A stretch of 64,000 nucleotides of DNA from Echinarachnius parma (taxonomy: Eukaryota; Echinodermata; Echinoidea; Clypeasteroida; Echinarachniidae), in NCBI GenBank assembly GCA_037951105.1, contig JBAMJV010011046.1, positions 62,001 through 126,000 on the forward strand. The letters are read 5' to 3'. Positions within the stretch are counted from its first letter, which is position 1. Every line of letters begins with the position of its first letter. A program made the position numbers and the translations under genes. Positions 37,031 to 48,083 of the stretch are shown piece by piece. The notes under the pieces are model-generated. The model was not told where the DNA came from. It was given only the letters and a program-made list of their open reading frames with translations, and searched no databases.

Positions 37031-37969
37031 TCTCTAGATACATAAATGTAGATAGTTCCATGGTTCTTTAATCTCGGTATTGGTATTGATAAGATGGGAA
37101 ATAGATTTTGACTAATAATCACATTTTTTAATGACATGTACATACATGTACAATGTGTATTGATTACTTGTAAATGTTATTGAAGAAAATATCACCCATT
37201 TTTTAATTGAAAGTGAAACAAGGGATCTATAGACTAGAGTTCTACATGAAGAAAACACCATTAGTATAGCAGTATAAACAGTATAACAGAGGACCAGTCC
37301 TCCCACCTCTCTGGTATAAATATACTCAAAGTATATTTTTGTATGTTCCATGTTCATTTTTTTCCTGTAAATTGATAACTGAATACATTTACATGTAGAT
37401 CTAGGCCCAAGTACTATTGGAGACCTGAAGAAAATCTGTTATGTTCCGTGTTTATTTTTTGTGCAAGATGTTTCCCCTTTCTTTAAAAAAAAAATGAAAA
37501 AAAAAATGAAAAAAAAATCATTTCACATTCCTAAAGATGGCTGTTTGACCTTAGCTCTGAGTGACTCTAGGGTGTGATTGTAAATGCTGATTTCATCTGA
37601 AATAAACAGAAGTTTCTTCTTCTTTTTTTTGTTCTAGACTCTAGTAGTCTAATTTCATGATGTTAGTAACGTTCAATTGTGCTGTGTAGTAGCCGTCTTT
37701 ATTTTTGGCTTATATTTCTGCATTAACAACATTTTAGGTTCAGTTACGGTCATCCAAATCTCCCTTTTTTTAAATAGACCAGTTAAACAATTTATTCAAT
37801 TTGGCTAGTATGCCTTTCTTAAATTCTATTAATATGAATAAAAAGTATGAGCATTAAAAAATCATGCCTTACAACGTGACAGAAGAAAAAGGTCAGATTT
37901 TTAACAAGAAGAATTTCATGCATACGTGCAGTTTTGATGCGTCATGAAAGTGCAAGGAGGATTGTTCTG

Positions 37970-38290
37970 GATCACTAATGTTTTGCATTTCAGATGTTTT
38001 GAAATAAGACACATCATTTTGTACTTTCTCTTTTTCCATTTTTGCTTGGATAATTCAACAAATAGGACTTTTGACAAGAGTACAAAAACTTGTATTTCGC
38101 CACTTGTTTTTCTCGAAAAAAATCTTGTATTGCATTTCAAATGTTTTGAAATCAGACACATCATTTTGTGCTGTTTTGTGCTGTCTCTTTTTCCATTTTC
38201 ACTTGGATAATTCAACAAAGGGGACTTTTGACAAGAGTAATATAAACAAAAAACTTGTATTTCACCACACAGTTTTCTGAGAATAGTTTG
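37970..38290. repeat. Tandem duplication, about 155-bp unit
   Basis: TTGCATTTCAGATGTTTTGAA ... AATTCAACAAATAGGACTTTTG ... ACTTGTATTTCGCCAC is repeated as TTGCATTTCAAATGTTTTGAA ... AATTCAACAAAGGGGACTTTTG ... ACTTGTATTTCACCAC. Two units, moderately diverged. It gives false frames on both strands. Confidence 0.85.
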
Positions 38291-38494
38291 GATGTTCTTT
38301 GGGGTCATTTATGTACATCAAATGTATTACATTTTGAAGAGTACACCACGTCCAAATGTTTTCTTTGAAGATTGACCAGTGGTCCTACGGAGGACCGACT
38401 CATTACTCAACATTTCAATCAGTATGTCATGTTCTTCGACAGAAACATTAGAATGACTAGAACATACAGATCAAAATGTTCAGAAATTAGTGCA

Positions 38495-38643
38495 GGGCCC
38501 TGTTTCATAAAAGTGTTGCAATTATTGTAAGTGTCCAATTACCATGGTAACAGCTGCAATGCTGGATGCTGATTGCTGATGACCTAATAGATACAATAAT
38601 TGGACATTTACAACAATTGGAAAAGTTGTATTAAACGGGGCCC
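38495..38643. mobile_element. GGGCCCTGTTTCATAAA foldback element
   Basis: GGGCCCTGTTTCATAAAAGT pairs with TTGTATTAAACGGGGCCC, and internally CAATTATTGTAAGTGTCCAAT pairs with ATTGGACATTTACAACAATTG. Same end type as 24242. Confidence 0.7.
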
Positions 38644-38897
38644 AGGTTCTTAGGACTACCACTCCTCTAAGAAAGAATTTATCTGTGGTGTACCATAAAC
38701 TTCCTCTTTAAATTATTTGTTGCTATGGAAACCTTCAAAGGTTATTTTACAGTTTACAAAAATATTCACACAAAAAAGGAATTTTACTTTTATACTGAGG
38801 TGTTTTTTTCCAACTTAAAAGCTTTTCCAGTAAACCCTGTTTTCTTCGCATCTTTGATTGTCTCCTCATTTATTCAAACAATTTTTGTTGTTGCCAG

Positions 38898-41828
38898 GAT
38901 CAAATGTGACTGATGGAGCATGCCGCAAGCACCCCCTCGTTGGTGCTGCTGCAACAGCTGATGGACTCTGGGGAGGGCAGTGCCCCCGGTACCCCAATAC
39001 CGGCCTACCCCTGTAGCAGGAAACGCAGCAGTTTACCACCTGGAGTCACTCCACCTAGTCCTCAGGGTTCTAGGTAAGTGGACGAAGATCAGTATTAGCA
39101 TTTAAAAGGTAATTCATTAACAGAGTAACAGTAATACTACCCCCTCGTTGGTGCTGCTGCAACAGCTGATGGACTCTGGGGAGGGCAGTGCCCCCGGTAC
39201 CCCAATACCGGCCTACCCCTGCAGTAGGAAACGCAGCAGTTTACCACCTGGAGTCACTCCACCTAGTCCTCAGGGTTCTAGGTAAGTGGACGAAGATCCG
39301 TATTAGCATTTAAAAGGTAATTCATTAACAGAGTAACAGTAATACTACCCCCTCGTTGGTGCTGCTGCAACAGCTGATGGACTCTGGGGAGGGCAGTGCC
39401 CCCGGTACCCCAATACCAGCCTACCCCTGCAGCAGGAAACGCAGCAGTTTACCACCTGGAGTCACTCCACCTAGTCCTCAGGGTTCTAGGTAAGTGGAAA
39501 AAGATCAGTATTAGCATTTAAAAGGTAATTAATTAACAGAGCAATAGTAATACTGTATGAAAGTAGAGTCCCTGATACTTCTTTTGGAGGCCACCACCAA
39601 AGTGCTCCAGTGCCCCAGTTCCAGCCTACCCCTGCAGCAGGAAACACAGCAGTTTACAACTTGGAATCACACCACATAGTCCTAAAGGCTCTAGGTAAGT
39701 GTTCAAACAAAGATCAGTAATTAAGTACTGCAATGTGAAAGTAGATTCCCGGTTACTTTTGGAGGGCTCCACCAAAGTGCTCTTACCTTGTCCTTTCCCT
39801 GTAGTAGAAAAGAAAGTCCACTGGACAAAGATCACTATAATACACCTGAGTATGAAAATATATTTCCAGTTATTTCTTTTGAAGGGGATCACCCTAGTGT
39901 CCCCCATCCTGTCCTACCCCTAGCAGTAGAAAATAGTTAACCTGTGTCCTGTGCATTGGTGAGCATTGTGTTCAAGTTAAGTTATGAATGGTTTTAACTC
40001 TTGCATACAATTGTATATCCTTTTTTTTTGTTCCAGATGGCCACAAAACCTACTCCAGGATCTCCTGAGATCTTCAAGGAGAGGCAGGAAGGGTTCTGCA
40101 GAGCGCAAGGGTCCTCCAGAAAGGAAGGGTTCACCTGACCCACTGCAGCCGATGGCCAGGAAGATCTGGTGTGACAGTGAAGAATGCCTGTCTTCAGGAC
40201 CCTTCATAAGGATCCAGGCATTTGCTCCGAATGGACAGTGTGTGAACTGCGGAAGAACTATGAAGGATGCTGCTACCAATACAGAATGTTCCAAAGAGAG
40301 TGTGAACTCAAGCGGAGAGAGTAGAGTTTCTAGGGAGAATGATGAAGCTGAACTTGATGAGATATCTTCGAAGTTTGAAAATTCTCTGAACGAAGATTTA
40401 GAGTCGTTAGCGGACTCTAGGGTTAGTGATGGACAGGTTCCAGATAGTGCGAGGTATTCGAAGAGGAAGAGTCTTCCAGGAGCCTTGGACTGGTGGTCGG
40501 ACAAGGTCATGAGAAGACAGAGCTCGAACTTGAAGGACAATGTGAGAAAGTCTTGGTATTCTGAAGAAACAAACAAAGAAAATGGTGTTAGTTCTCGAAC
40601 AGAAAAGCTATCAGTCAGTGACCAGTCACTCAATCAAATAGATGCAATCATCCCAAGTCAAAGAGTCCATAGCAACAGCAATGATAGTATGAACCCTGTG
40701 GACACAAATAAAACTTTGATATCCTCAATGTCAACTCCAAACTTACTGTCCTATCCATCAACTCAGGTACACAAGTCGCATTCGGCGAGATTAGCGGGTT
40801 GGTGGGAGGAGTCCCCTTTCCCTGTCCGCTCACAGCGCTTCACATTCCGTTCCCACTCCAGCGGACACAAGGTGGTCCTTAGAAAGGGCCATAGTGCCTT
40901 TGAGGTGTCCGCACAGGGCAGCAGGAGGCATTCCACAAACTTTGCTGATCTGGAGGAGCTCATGGGAGCCGTGTCAGGATCTGAGGAGGAAACCGAGCCA
41001 GATGAGGATGATAGGAGTCCGGTAACGATGCTGTTGCCATACCAGGCTCTGGAAGAGGAGATGGACTCTTTTGTTGGAAATGTGAATCAGTCAAACTCTG
41101 TGCACTCAAGTTCACTTCTGAATACTGATGCAAGAAGCAGTTTTGCTCCGCGATCAAGATCTGTTGGTAGCAACCTTGCGTCGAGACCAAAATCCATCCA
41201 CGTAGACTTCATAGAACCTTCAGACGGCTCCCAATCAGCATTCTTATCAGATTCTTTGCCAAAGTCAGCTGCAATACTTTCCCAGTCAACTCCTCACATC
41301 AATACCTCAGGACCGGCCAGTTTCGCAGACTGGTCTTACCAGTCTCCAAGTCTGGAGAATGTCATCCAGACACAGTTTCTCAGGAACACTTCGCTGGCTT
41401 CCCTCCATTGCCAGAAACATCACCAGTCCAGCAACAACGTCCCCTCAGGCAACGTCCTTCCAGGCAACGGGCCTCGCACTCCAAAGAGGCTACAGAGTGC
41501 CACGCGAACCGGAACAAAACGCCGGAGGGATGCTGTCCGCCACTCCTGGGCGGGTAACCCGAACCCCCTCAGCACCTCAGTCCTGAAGTTAGCGCAGAGT
41601 GCTGCGGGAGAAAGGTCGTCATGGATAGGCATCATCGACGACCTTCCCGTCATCCTGGAGGACAGAGGGAGAGAGAAGGAGAGGGATGGGAGACAAACCA
41701 GCGGAAGAGACAGGGATGGAGCAGAGGACGGAAGGAGAGAAAGGGAGAGTGACGGAGCAAAGGGATTCCTACAACCAGGAGATCTTGGTGATGCCATATT
41801 TGGCACAACACAGATGCAATACCTCAAG
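38898..41828 (+). CDS. Unrecognised Ser/Arg-rich protein gene, first two coding exons
   Basis: The exon entering after TTGTTGCCAG has a stop in frame just before ATG 38913 (GACTGATGG), so the start is well placed. Exon 1 codes 53 residues, MEHAASTPSLVLLQQLMDSG ... GVTPPSPQGS, and splices (AG|A) to a 1792-bp exon ending at CTCAAG|GTAAGA. The product so far is 651 residues. It has a basic RKGS/RKGP-rich stretch (about 64-86), a possible zinc site C99-x4-C104-x17-C122-x2-C125, long Ser/Asn/Glu-rich regions, LDWWSDK and AGWWEES Trp pairs, an acidic EEETEPDEDD patch and a charged RE/RD-rich tail. It is probably an intracellular, phosphorylated scaffold-like protein. I do not recognise the family, and its remaining exons are not found in the 22 kb to the right. 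Confidence 0.75.
38913..39073 (+). CDS. Unrecognised Ser/Arg-rich protein, coding exon 1
   Basis: ATG to TCTAG|GTAAGT, phase 2. Bases 38931-39073 are the exon part of a 208-bp unit repeated downstream. The first six codons are unique to this copy. Confidence 0.75.
39132..39281 (+). CDS. Possible duplicated cassette exon (copy 2)
   Basis: Nearly identical to exon 1 from CCCCCTCG onwards (a few silent or third-base changes such as TGTAGC to TGCAGT) and keeps the TCTAG|GTAAGT donor. The unit boundary replaced the original acceptor, but AACAG at 39127-39131 would give a 150-nt exon of 1+49 codons+2, reading SNTTPSLVLLQQLMD onwards in frame, phase 2 on both sides. The pyrimidine tract is poor, so use is uncertain; otherwise this is a pseudo-exon. 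Confidence 0.4.
39340..39489 (+). CDS. Possible duplicated cassette exon (copy 3)
   Basis: Third copy of the 208-bp unit, with the same possible AACAG acceptor, open frame and GTAAGT donor. It differs from copy 2 at very few positions (ACCAGCC for ACCGGCC, GCAGCAGG for GCAGTAGG). The same caveat about the acceptor applies. Confidence 0.4.
39555..39945 (+). pseudogene. Three progressively decayed copies of the exon 1 unit
   Basis: Copy 4 (about 39562-39715) keeps CCAGCCTACCCCTGCAGCAG, TTACAACTTGGAATCACACC and TCTAGGTAAGTG. Copy 5 (about 39716-39840) keeps CACCAAAGTGCTC and CCCTGTAGTAGAAA. Copy 6 (about 39845-39945) keeps GAAGGGGATCACC and CCTACCCCTAGCAGTAGAAA. Reading frames are lost in the later ones. 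Confidence 0.7.
40037..41828 (+). CDS. Unrecognised Ser/Arg-rich protein, coding exon 2
   Basis: One long exon after TTGTTCCAG, phase 2 in and phase 0 out. The open frame spans the whole 1792 bp with biased, protein-like composition, while the opposite strand has only shadow frames. It holds the C-x4-C / C-x2-C motif near its start. Confidence 0.85.
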
Positions 41829-43290
41829 GTAAGATCTCTTCTTTAATCTGTGTATTGTTATGTTTATTAGTGGATTGGAAAGATGTTTCAGAATTTAGAA
41901 AACAAATTATTTGATGTGTCATGTTAACACGTTTGTAGAAAAAAAAAGACATTTTACACAAAGTTCTGCAAGACCTTATCAATCTATCAAACCCCTTTTC
42001 CCTAGCCGTCATAAGTATCGTTAATTAATGTTGTTTGGGATTTCTATTTTGATACTAACAACTTTTAAGACTTAAAAATAGGTATGTTTATAGTTGAACC
42101 CCAAATTATATGAGAAGTGAAGTGTACATGTACTGAATAGAAGTAGTATCTGGAGAATGTTCTCATTTTGTTTTCTACTTACCTCAAAATTGCCATAAAT
42201 GAGCATAAAAACAAACATATTGGATTTCCTTTGATGAGTAGTGTCAATGATCGTACTAGATACTGTTTTTATTGCTATAAACAGTGAACATGCACATGTA
42301 GGTGACACTACAAGCTTACGATTGGTTACTATGAACATAGTTGAAGACGTTTGGGCATTTTCCGTATTTGTGCTCCGTGGTGTAAACAAGTGTTCTAGAA
42401 TTTTAATTATTCCCTGGGTGCGAGATGTGATTGATTGCCCCTGATGCGGATGTGTTTTAGAATTCTTTGAAGTCTATTCCCTTTATGATGCAATGATTTA
42501 CACACTCTGATTTTTAGCAGTGGCCATGATTGGTTTCAGTGTCAGTGTAGGTTAAGCTTCATGGTTTTCCTTCTCAGCACAATAGTGACTACCACACAAA
42601 GAGAAACACAGCCTTATCTGTTTACGTACTATTATTTTATACCAAATAGGGCTTGCAAAGGGTTGTTTTATGTCATAAACAATGCAACAGGGCCTTCAGT
42701 TCCATAAGCGCCAAAAATTTGCAAGTGCGTCATACATTTCTGTTTGGAGACAATTGGCCACTTTTAGACAGGGTGACCCTTATGGACAAGTTTCATAACA
42801 TTGTTCTTCTGTAGAGGATCCCTTTTGTTAGCCACTTTGGGCAGGTTGGCTGATATAGACATGTGATGTGGCCTCTATAGACAGGTTCCATATCATTGTT
42901 TATTCTGCTAAGGATTACTGTTGGTGACCACTTTAAGCAGGTTGGCTACTTTTGACAGGTGACCACTATGAGCAGGTTGGCTGCTATAGACCGGTGGTCA
43001 ATTTAATAGGTTCGACTGCGTTTGTTTTATCTTTTGGAACCATATTACAATGTTGCAAAATGCAAATCCTACTCTCCTTATGTGAGCACACAAGAACTAG
43101 AAATAATATATTTATCTAATTAATTAATTTGTTACGTTTGTACCCTCCTCCCAATTAATTTATTAAAGGTCAATATCATATCCAGGCAGACCCATTGGCG
43201 GACATAGCAGACCACCCCACTGACTATTCAATGTACATTCTTTTTAATTCTTTATTTTAGGGAGTTTATTAATCAGTCATGAGGCCATGA
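41829..43290. other. Intronic or intergenic DNA, decayed element words only
   Basis: 42745-43015 repeats GACAGGTTCCAT, CACTTTGGGCAGGTTGGCT and ACCACTATGAGCAGGTTGGCT about every 70 bp, similar to words at 27106 and 57725, so a decayed repeat. No exon was found. Confidence 0.45.
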
Positions 43291-43299
43291 ATCCTAGAC

Positions 43300-43912
43300 T
43301 AAGCACAGTCTTGTTCTGTTTGCTGTTTATATCTAATTGTCTCCAGACTATCCACCACTCAATTATTTTCTTCTATATATTCAAATAGAAATGTATTCAT
43401 TATACTTTGAGACCACTTGACTTTTTGTCTTGATGTTAATTGAAACAAATGGACAATTGCCTTGTGTTTGTTATCATTCCAATTTCATAATTCTTCCTTT
43501 TAAAGGTATTGTATTTCTTTAAAGCATCACAAAAGTCTAGTAAAAAACCAAGACTAGACACAGTCTTTAACATCTGTTTGCTGTTTTTATCTTATTGTCC
43601 CCACCACTCAATTTCTTCTAGATATATTCAAATAGGAATTAATTATACTTTGATACCACTTGTCTCTTTGTCTAGATGCAGTTAATTGAAACAAATGCAC
43701 GATTGCCTTGTGTTTTCTTATCTTTTCAATTTCATAATTCTTCCTTTTAAAGGTAGTGTATTTCTTTTGTTGGTTTTACCAAAGTCAGTTTTATCTAACT
43801 GTCTCCCAGTAATGGGTTTTCTTTTTATATTCATATCAGAATTTATTAAACTTTGAAAAAAAAATGTAATCTTTGTCTTGATGTTAAGTGAAATGAATTC
43901 ACAATTGTGCAT
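43300..43912. repeat. Tandem array, about 245-bp unit, three copies
   Basis: TTTGCTGTTTATATCTAATTGTC ... CACTCAATTATTTTCTTCTA ... CTTCCTTTTAAAGGTATTG is repeated twice more with increasing divergence (the second from about 43560, the third partial from about 43795). Confidence 0.75.
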
Positions 43913-44091
43913 TTATATACAGTATGTGCTCATATGTTTTACTTTCACTTTGCGCTTAGCACTATTATACAGTATGTGCTCATGTATGTTTTACTTTCTC
44001 TAATCCTATTTGTATTTCAATTCTATTGAGGCAAGATCTTATATTCGAAGTTACACCCACTGTGAGAGTACCATGATACACATAGACAACT

Positions 44092-44280
44092 GGGCCCATA
44101 TTCGTAAAAGCTCGCTAGCTTTTAGTTCCTTGCTAGCTTTTAGTTCCTTGCTAAGTCTATTTTGAATGAGGTGGCTAAGAATTAAAAACATGATCTTTTA
44201 GTTGCTAACTAGGGTACCTGCTTACCCAGCTAACCCTAGTTGGGGACTAGGAAAACTGTGTGTTGCTCAATAAAATGTAC
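44092..44280. repeat. GGGCCCATATTCGTAAAAGC repeat
   Basis: Opens GGGCCCATATTCGTAAAAGC and contains tandem GCTAGCTTTTAGTTCCTT words and later GCTAACTAGGGTA...GCTAACCCTAGTT. It resembles the GGGCCC-ended foldbacks but I could not pair its far end. Confidence 0.4.
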
Positions 44281-44586
44281 TTTTAAAATACAGAGTGAAC
44301 ATAATAGGGAAACTGACCAGATAATATAATATAAATGAAAAAGAGTAAAGAAAATATGGGTTTCCCCAGGATTAAACCAAAGAACTCAGGTTTTCTCTAT
44401 TCTGTTATTATTTTAGCAGATAACTGCTTCCCTTTTGTATGTATTGTGCCTCATGGTCGAGTGTTGACTGTCCAGATTTCTGTCCCGATTCTAATCTGAA
44501 ATGGATAAACAATAAACCAGCTAGCTAGGGTAATTACTTGTGCTAACATCCTTCAACCCACCAAGTTAGTAGAGCAAGCTTCAAAG

Positions 44587-44953
44587 TTAAAGGGACCTAG
44601 TAACATCGTCAAAGTCCTAAACAATAGCTTAGAACTCTAGTGGTTCTTACATACTTCATTGTATTCATATTTACAATAGGAGCAGGGAACAGGTTTGGGT
44701 TTTCAGAATTTCTCTTTTGTTATAAAGAAATTCATGTTCGGATTTGAAAATCTCCATGGGAGACTTTCAACTGTGTACAAATTTAGTGCACTGAGTTTCA
44801 CTTTGCACTTTTGCTCATTGCTCGGCCTTATGACGTTCATTTACCATGGAATTTTCTCACATCACTCGGTGGACATATCACAGAAATACACATTTTATCA
44901 ACAGTTCATCATTTGTTTGCACATTTCAATAAAGTAATACTAGATCCCTTTAA
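44587..44953 (-). mobile_element. TTAA-flanked MITE, family 1 copy C
   Basis: TTAAAGGGACCTAGTAACAT at the left and AATACTAGATCCCTTTAA at the right, with TTAA on both sides. Aligns with 21010 in the same orientation. This is the cleanest copy of the family. Confidence 0.85.
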
Positions 44954-45039
44954 ACTGGAGACCACCCTAGGAGAGACAAGGATCTTACAAAAAGTACTAC
45001 TGGAACTTTTAGAGCTGACTCCATTTATGTTTGACAAGT

Positions 45040-45232
45040 TTGCAATAGACCGCTTCTGTAATGTATGCAAATAATATGCGTATGACGTAACAATAGTAAC
45101 AGTAGTAACTAGGTCCAGCAAGCTAAGTTTGCTGCAGCTTGCCGGACCTAGTTACTATTGTTAAGCTTGCCAACGGGGAGTCTGACGTCATACGCATATT
45201 ATTTGCATACATTACAGAAGCGGTCTATTGCA
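45040..45232. mobile_element. 193-bp foldback with a second hairpin in its loop
   Basis: TTGCAATAGACCGCTTCTGT, then AATGTATGCAAATAATATGC, pairs with its inverse ending CGGTCTATTGCAA. The centre holds ACTAGGTCCAGCAAGC pairing with GCTTGCCGGACCTAGT. Confidence 0.85.
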
Positions 45233-45611
45233 AGGGTCTTGTGACGTTTTTGTGTTGACTAAATACAGGCCTGCTTAATTGTATCTCCAGTTATGACTTA
45301 AATATTTGTCAAGTTCGCACTTCAATCATCTTACAACTACGAGTTTGTTGCACCTTGGTTGTAGCTTTGCAATTTACTAAAGACTGAATCTAACATACAC
45401 TATCTGGTAAAATTGCACTTTGCATCTGAGTAGTTGCCGGACTGACGGACTCTAGATATATTTGCAAAGTTCACACTTCAGAAGAACTTGAGACTTTTCA
45501 AGCCTTGTTAATTTAAACCCTAATGATATAACGTGTGAGTGTACCCCCTATATGGCCTTCTCCAAACTTGCTACTGATTGACGTGGATTCCCTTGCCCTG
45601 TCATTACTATG

Positions 45612-45652
45612 CCAGCCCCCCCCCCCCCCCCCCCCCCCACACACACACACAA
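45612..45652. repeat. C-run followed by (CA)n
   Basis: About 22 C followed by ACACAC units. Simple repeat. Confidence 0.9.
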
Positions 45653-46248
45653 TGATTTTGTTGAGTTTCTATCAATTCATACCTTCCTACTTTAAAAATC
45701 AAAAGTATTGTATCGTAATAAAGCCATTTTCACTAAAGTAAAACTGTACCATACACTCCGAATCCACAGTTTATGTTGACCCTGGAGTATTTGTACTTTT
45801 ATACCACATTTTGATAAAAATTATAACAAAATATTGCTGAACACTGCTTTTTATAAAGGAACACACTCAACCCTATAGGTCAGTGTGAAGTTTAAACTTT
45901 TTATATATTTTGAAAATTCTACACATAACAGAGAACAGAACGAAAGAGGTGAAAAGAAGAAAGAAAATGATGTTTAATTTGTCATGATAATTATGTGTCT
46001 GAAAAATTTGCTGTGCCCTCCGGCTGTGTAGTATGTACACAATGCCAGGGTTATCATCATATAATGAGGGGGAGTATATTTATGTGCATGGACCGTGGTG
46101 TTGTTGTTACCAAACAATTATAATTGTTGGTGGAGAAGTGACGTGTACTTGCACTTTTTTAGTATGTATGACTTGAGTCTTGAGAGTGCTGTTCTCCCGT
46201 TCTTGAGTTTCAAAGTTATGTTGTTTTTTGTCTGCAATTGCAGAGGTG

Positions 46249-46637
46249 TTAAAGGGATCTAGAACCTTAAAATTGACATGTGCAAAATCTGATTTAGTTG
46301 ATAAAATGTGCGTCTCTGTGATCGGATCTGTCCACTGATTGATGTTTGAAAATTCCATGGTAAGTGAATGTCACATGACCGAGTAATGAGCCAAAATGCA
46401 AAGTGATGTCCACCATTTCATTTGCACTGCCTTTGTACACGGTTGAAAGTCTTCACTAGAAACTTTCAAATTCAAACACTTCAATCATGCATATTTGTAA
46501 AACGAAAAGAGAACTTTGGCAAACCGAAACCTGTGGTTGTTCAATGCCACTTTTTGCAATACAGATACAACAAGGTATGTGAGAACCGCTAGAGTTCTAA
46601 TGTATTTGGGATTTTGACAATGTTACGATCCTTTTAA
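46249..46637 (+). mobile_element. TTAA-flanked MITE, family 1 copy D
   Basis: TTAAAGGGATCTAGAACC at the left, ATGTTACGATCCTTTTAA at the right. Same orientation as copy A at 4277. Confidence 0.75.
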
Positions 46638-47369
46638 ATTAAAGAAGCCAAGTACATGTTTGACTCCTTACCTGTGTTATTAGGAGCATAGACCTAGGTC
46701 AATGATGTAAGTGATCCAGTAACCCTAGGTTACTCCTAGGGGTTGGAAGTAGTTATTAGAGCCAATCAGTGTCAGCAGCAGGGAGCCAATCAATTCATCA
46801 AGTCTCTCAGGTTGCCTGGTTACCAGACTCTTTTACTGCACTGTTTCACTCCTATAGCAGTAGATCTTGAACATTCTGGTACTACTGCAAAGTTATGTCA
46901 TTATTTTAGCATTATAGTATCAAGTAGTATAACAAGTTCTTTGACCCTGTTTATAGGACCGAGCCAAAAGTGTGTTTTAATCTGCCTGAAAAATTAATTA
47001 ACTTAATGAAAATTAATCAGTCTTTACTACTCATCCTGACTACACTAGCTATGCTTCTTCTATTTTGATGATAAAAGAAGTTTTCCCCTTTTTATCTTTG
47101 ACACGGTGTGAAACATGAATGAAGGATAAAGTATCTTTGGTGAAAGAAGAATATAGCATTTTTTTTTTTTTACATTCCATGAAAGAGAAAATTTGAGTAT
47201 ACATCCAAATGTGAAAGTTATGGAAAGTTAGAACACAATCATTCATGTATGAAATTTGCTGCAATAACCAACAATAACATTTAGATTGCAGAGAACTTGA
47301 CAGCACTCTTCCTGGAACCTGTGGGGTTCCCATTAGTAAGGTGAGCAAGGTCATACTCACCTAATGGCA

Positions 47370-47552
47370 ATGCAGGAATTAATTTTTAATTTTAGGGGGC
47401 TACTTATAAAATTCCAATCTGATGGAAATCCAAAAATTTTACCAATAATACCCTATGGTAATTTTAGGGGCTACCTACTGATTTCATGGGGCTATTTTGA
47501 AAATTAGGGGGCAAAATTGCCCTCAACCCCCATATATTTCCTACCCTGCCTA
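47370..47552. repeat. Dispersed GGGGGCTAC repeat, copy 2
   Basis: AATTTTAGGGGGCTACTTAT, AATCTGATGGAAATC, TTTTAGGGGCTACCTACTGA and CCTCAACCCCCATATATTTC match 21728-21905. Confidence 0.7.
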
Positions 47553-48083
47553 ATGGCCTAGTTTCATATCCATGCAGGGGGGGGGGGGGGGGAATGTGCA
47601 CCTAGTTGCTCATAGCAGCATCTTATTTCAAATGGTTGAGCCACAAGTATTTCGATAATAGAATCCAGGCAATTTTAGCCTATTTGACAGCATGTCTTCC
47701 TGACTATCAGTGGGGTTCCAATTAGCGAGGTGAAGCAAGGTCTTAGTTGATTGAACCAGTGGTGCAATCTATGGATGCAATTTGGGGACATTTTGTGTAT
47801 TTTTTCAAAATTTGAATAATTCTGCAAAAATGATGCAAAATGTAGGAACCTTTACCAGAAAAAGATTGTGAAATGTTGCAAACCAAAATTATGCATTGGA
47901 ACATTTCTGAAGAACTTGTACCTGATCATTTTTTTGTTCAAGTCATAGACGAAGTTGTGGTGAATCTTGCATGGCCACAATGTATGGCATGTCAACAAAA
48001 GAGGGCAGCGTTCATCTTTATACCAGTTCATGGTCTATTCTTTGTGGAATCCTGCATTGTTCTGAACATTGTATCCTATCCCC

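Noticed and set aside
39977-40633. 218-codon minus-strand frame opposite the large exon
   Set aside because: Shadow of the plus-strand exon at 40037-41828, which has splice sites and consistent phase.
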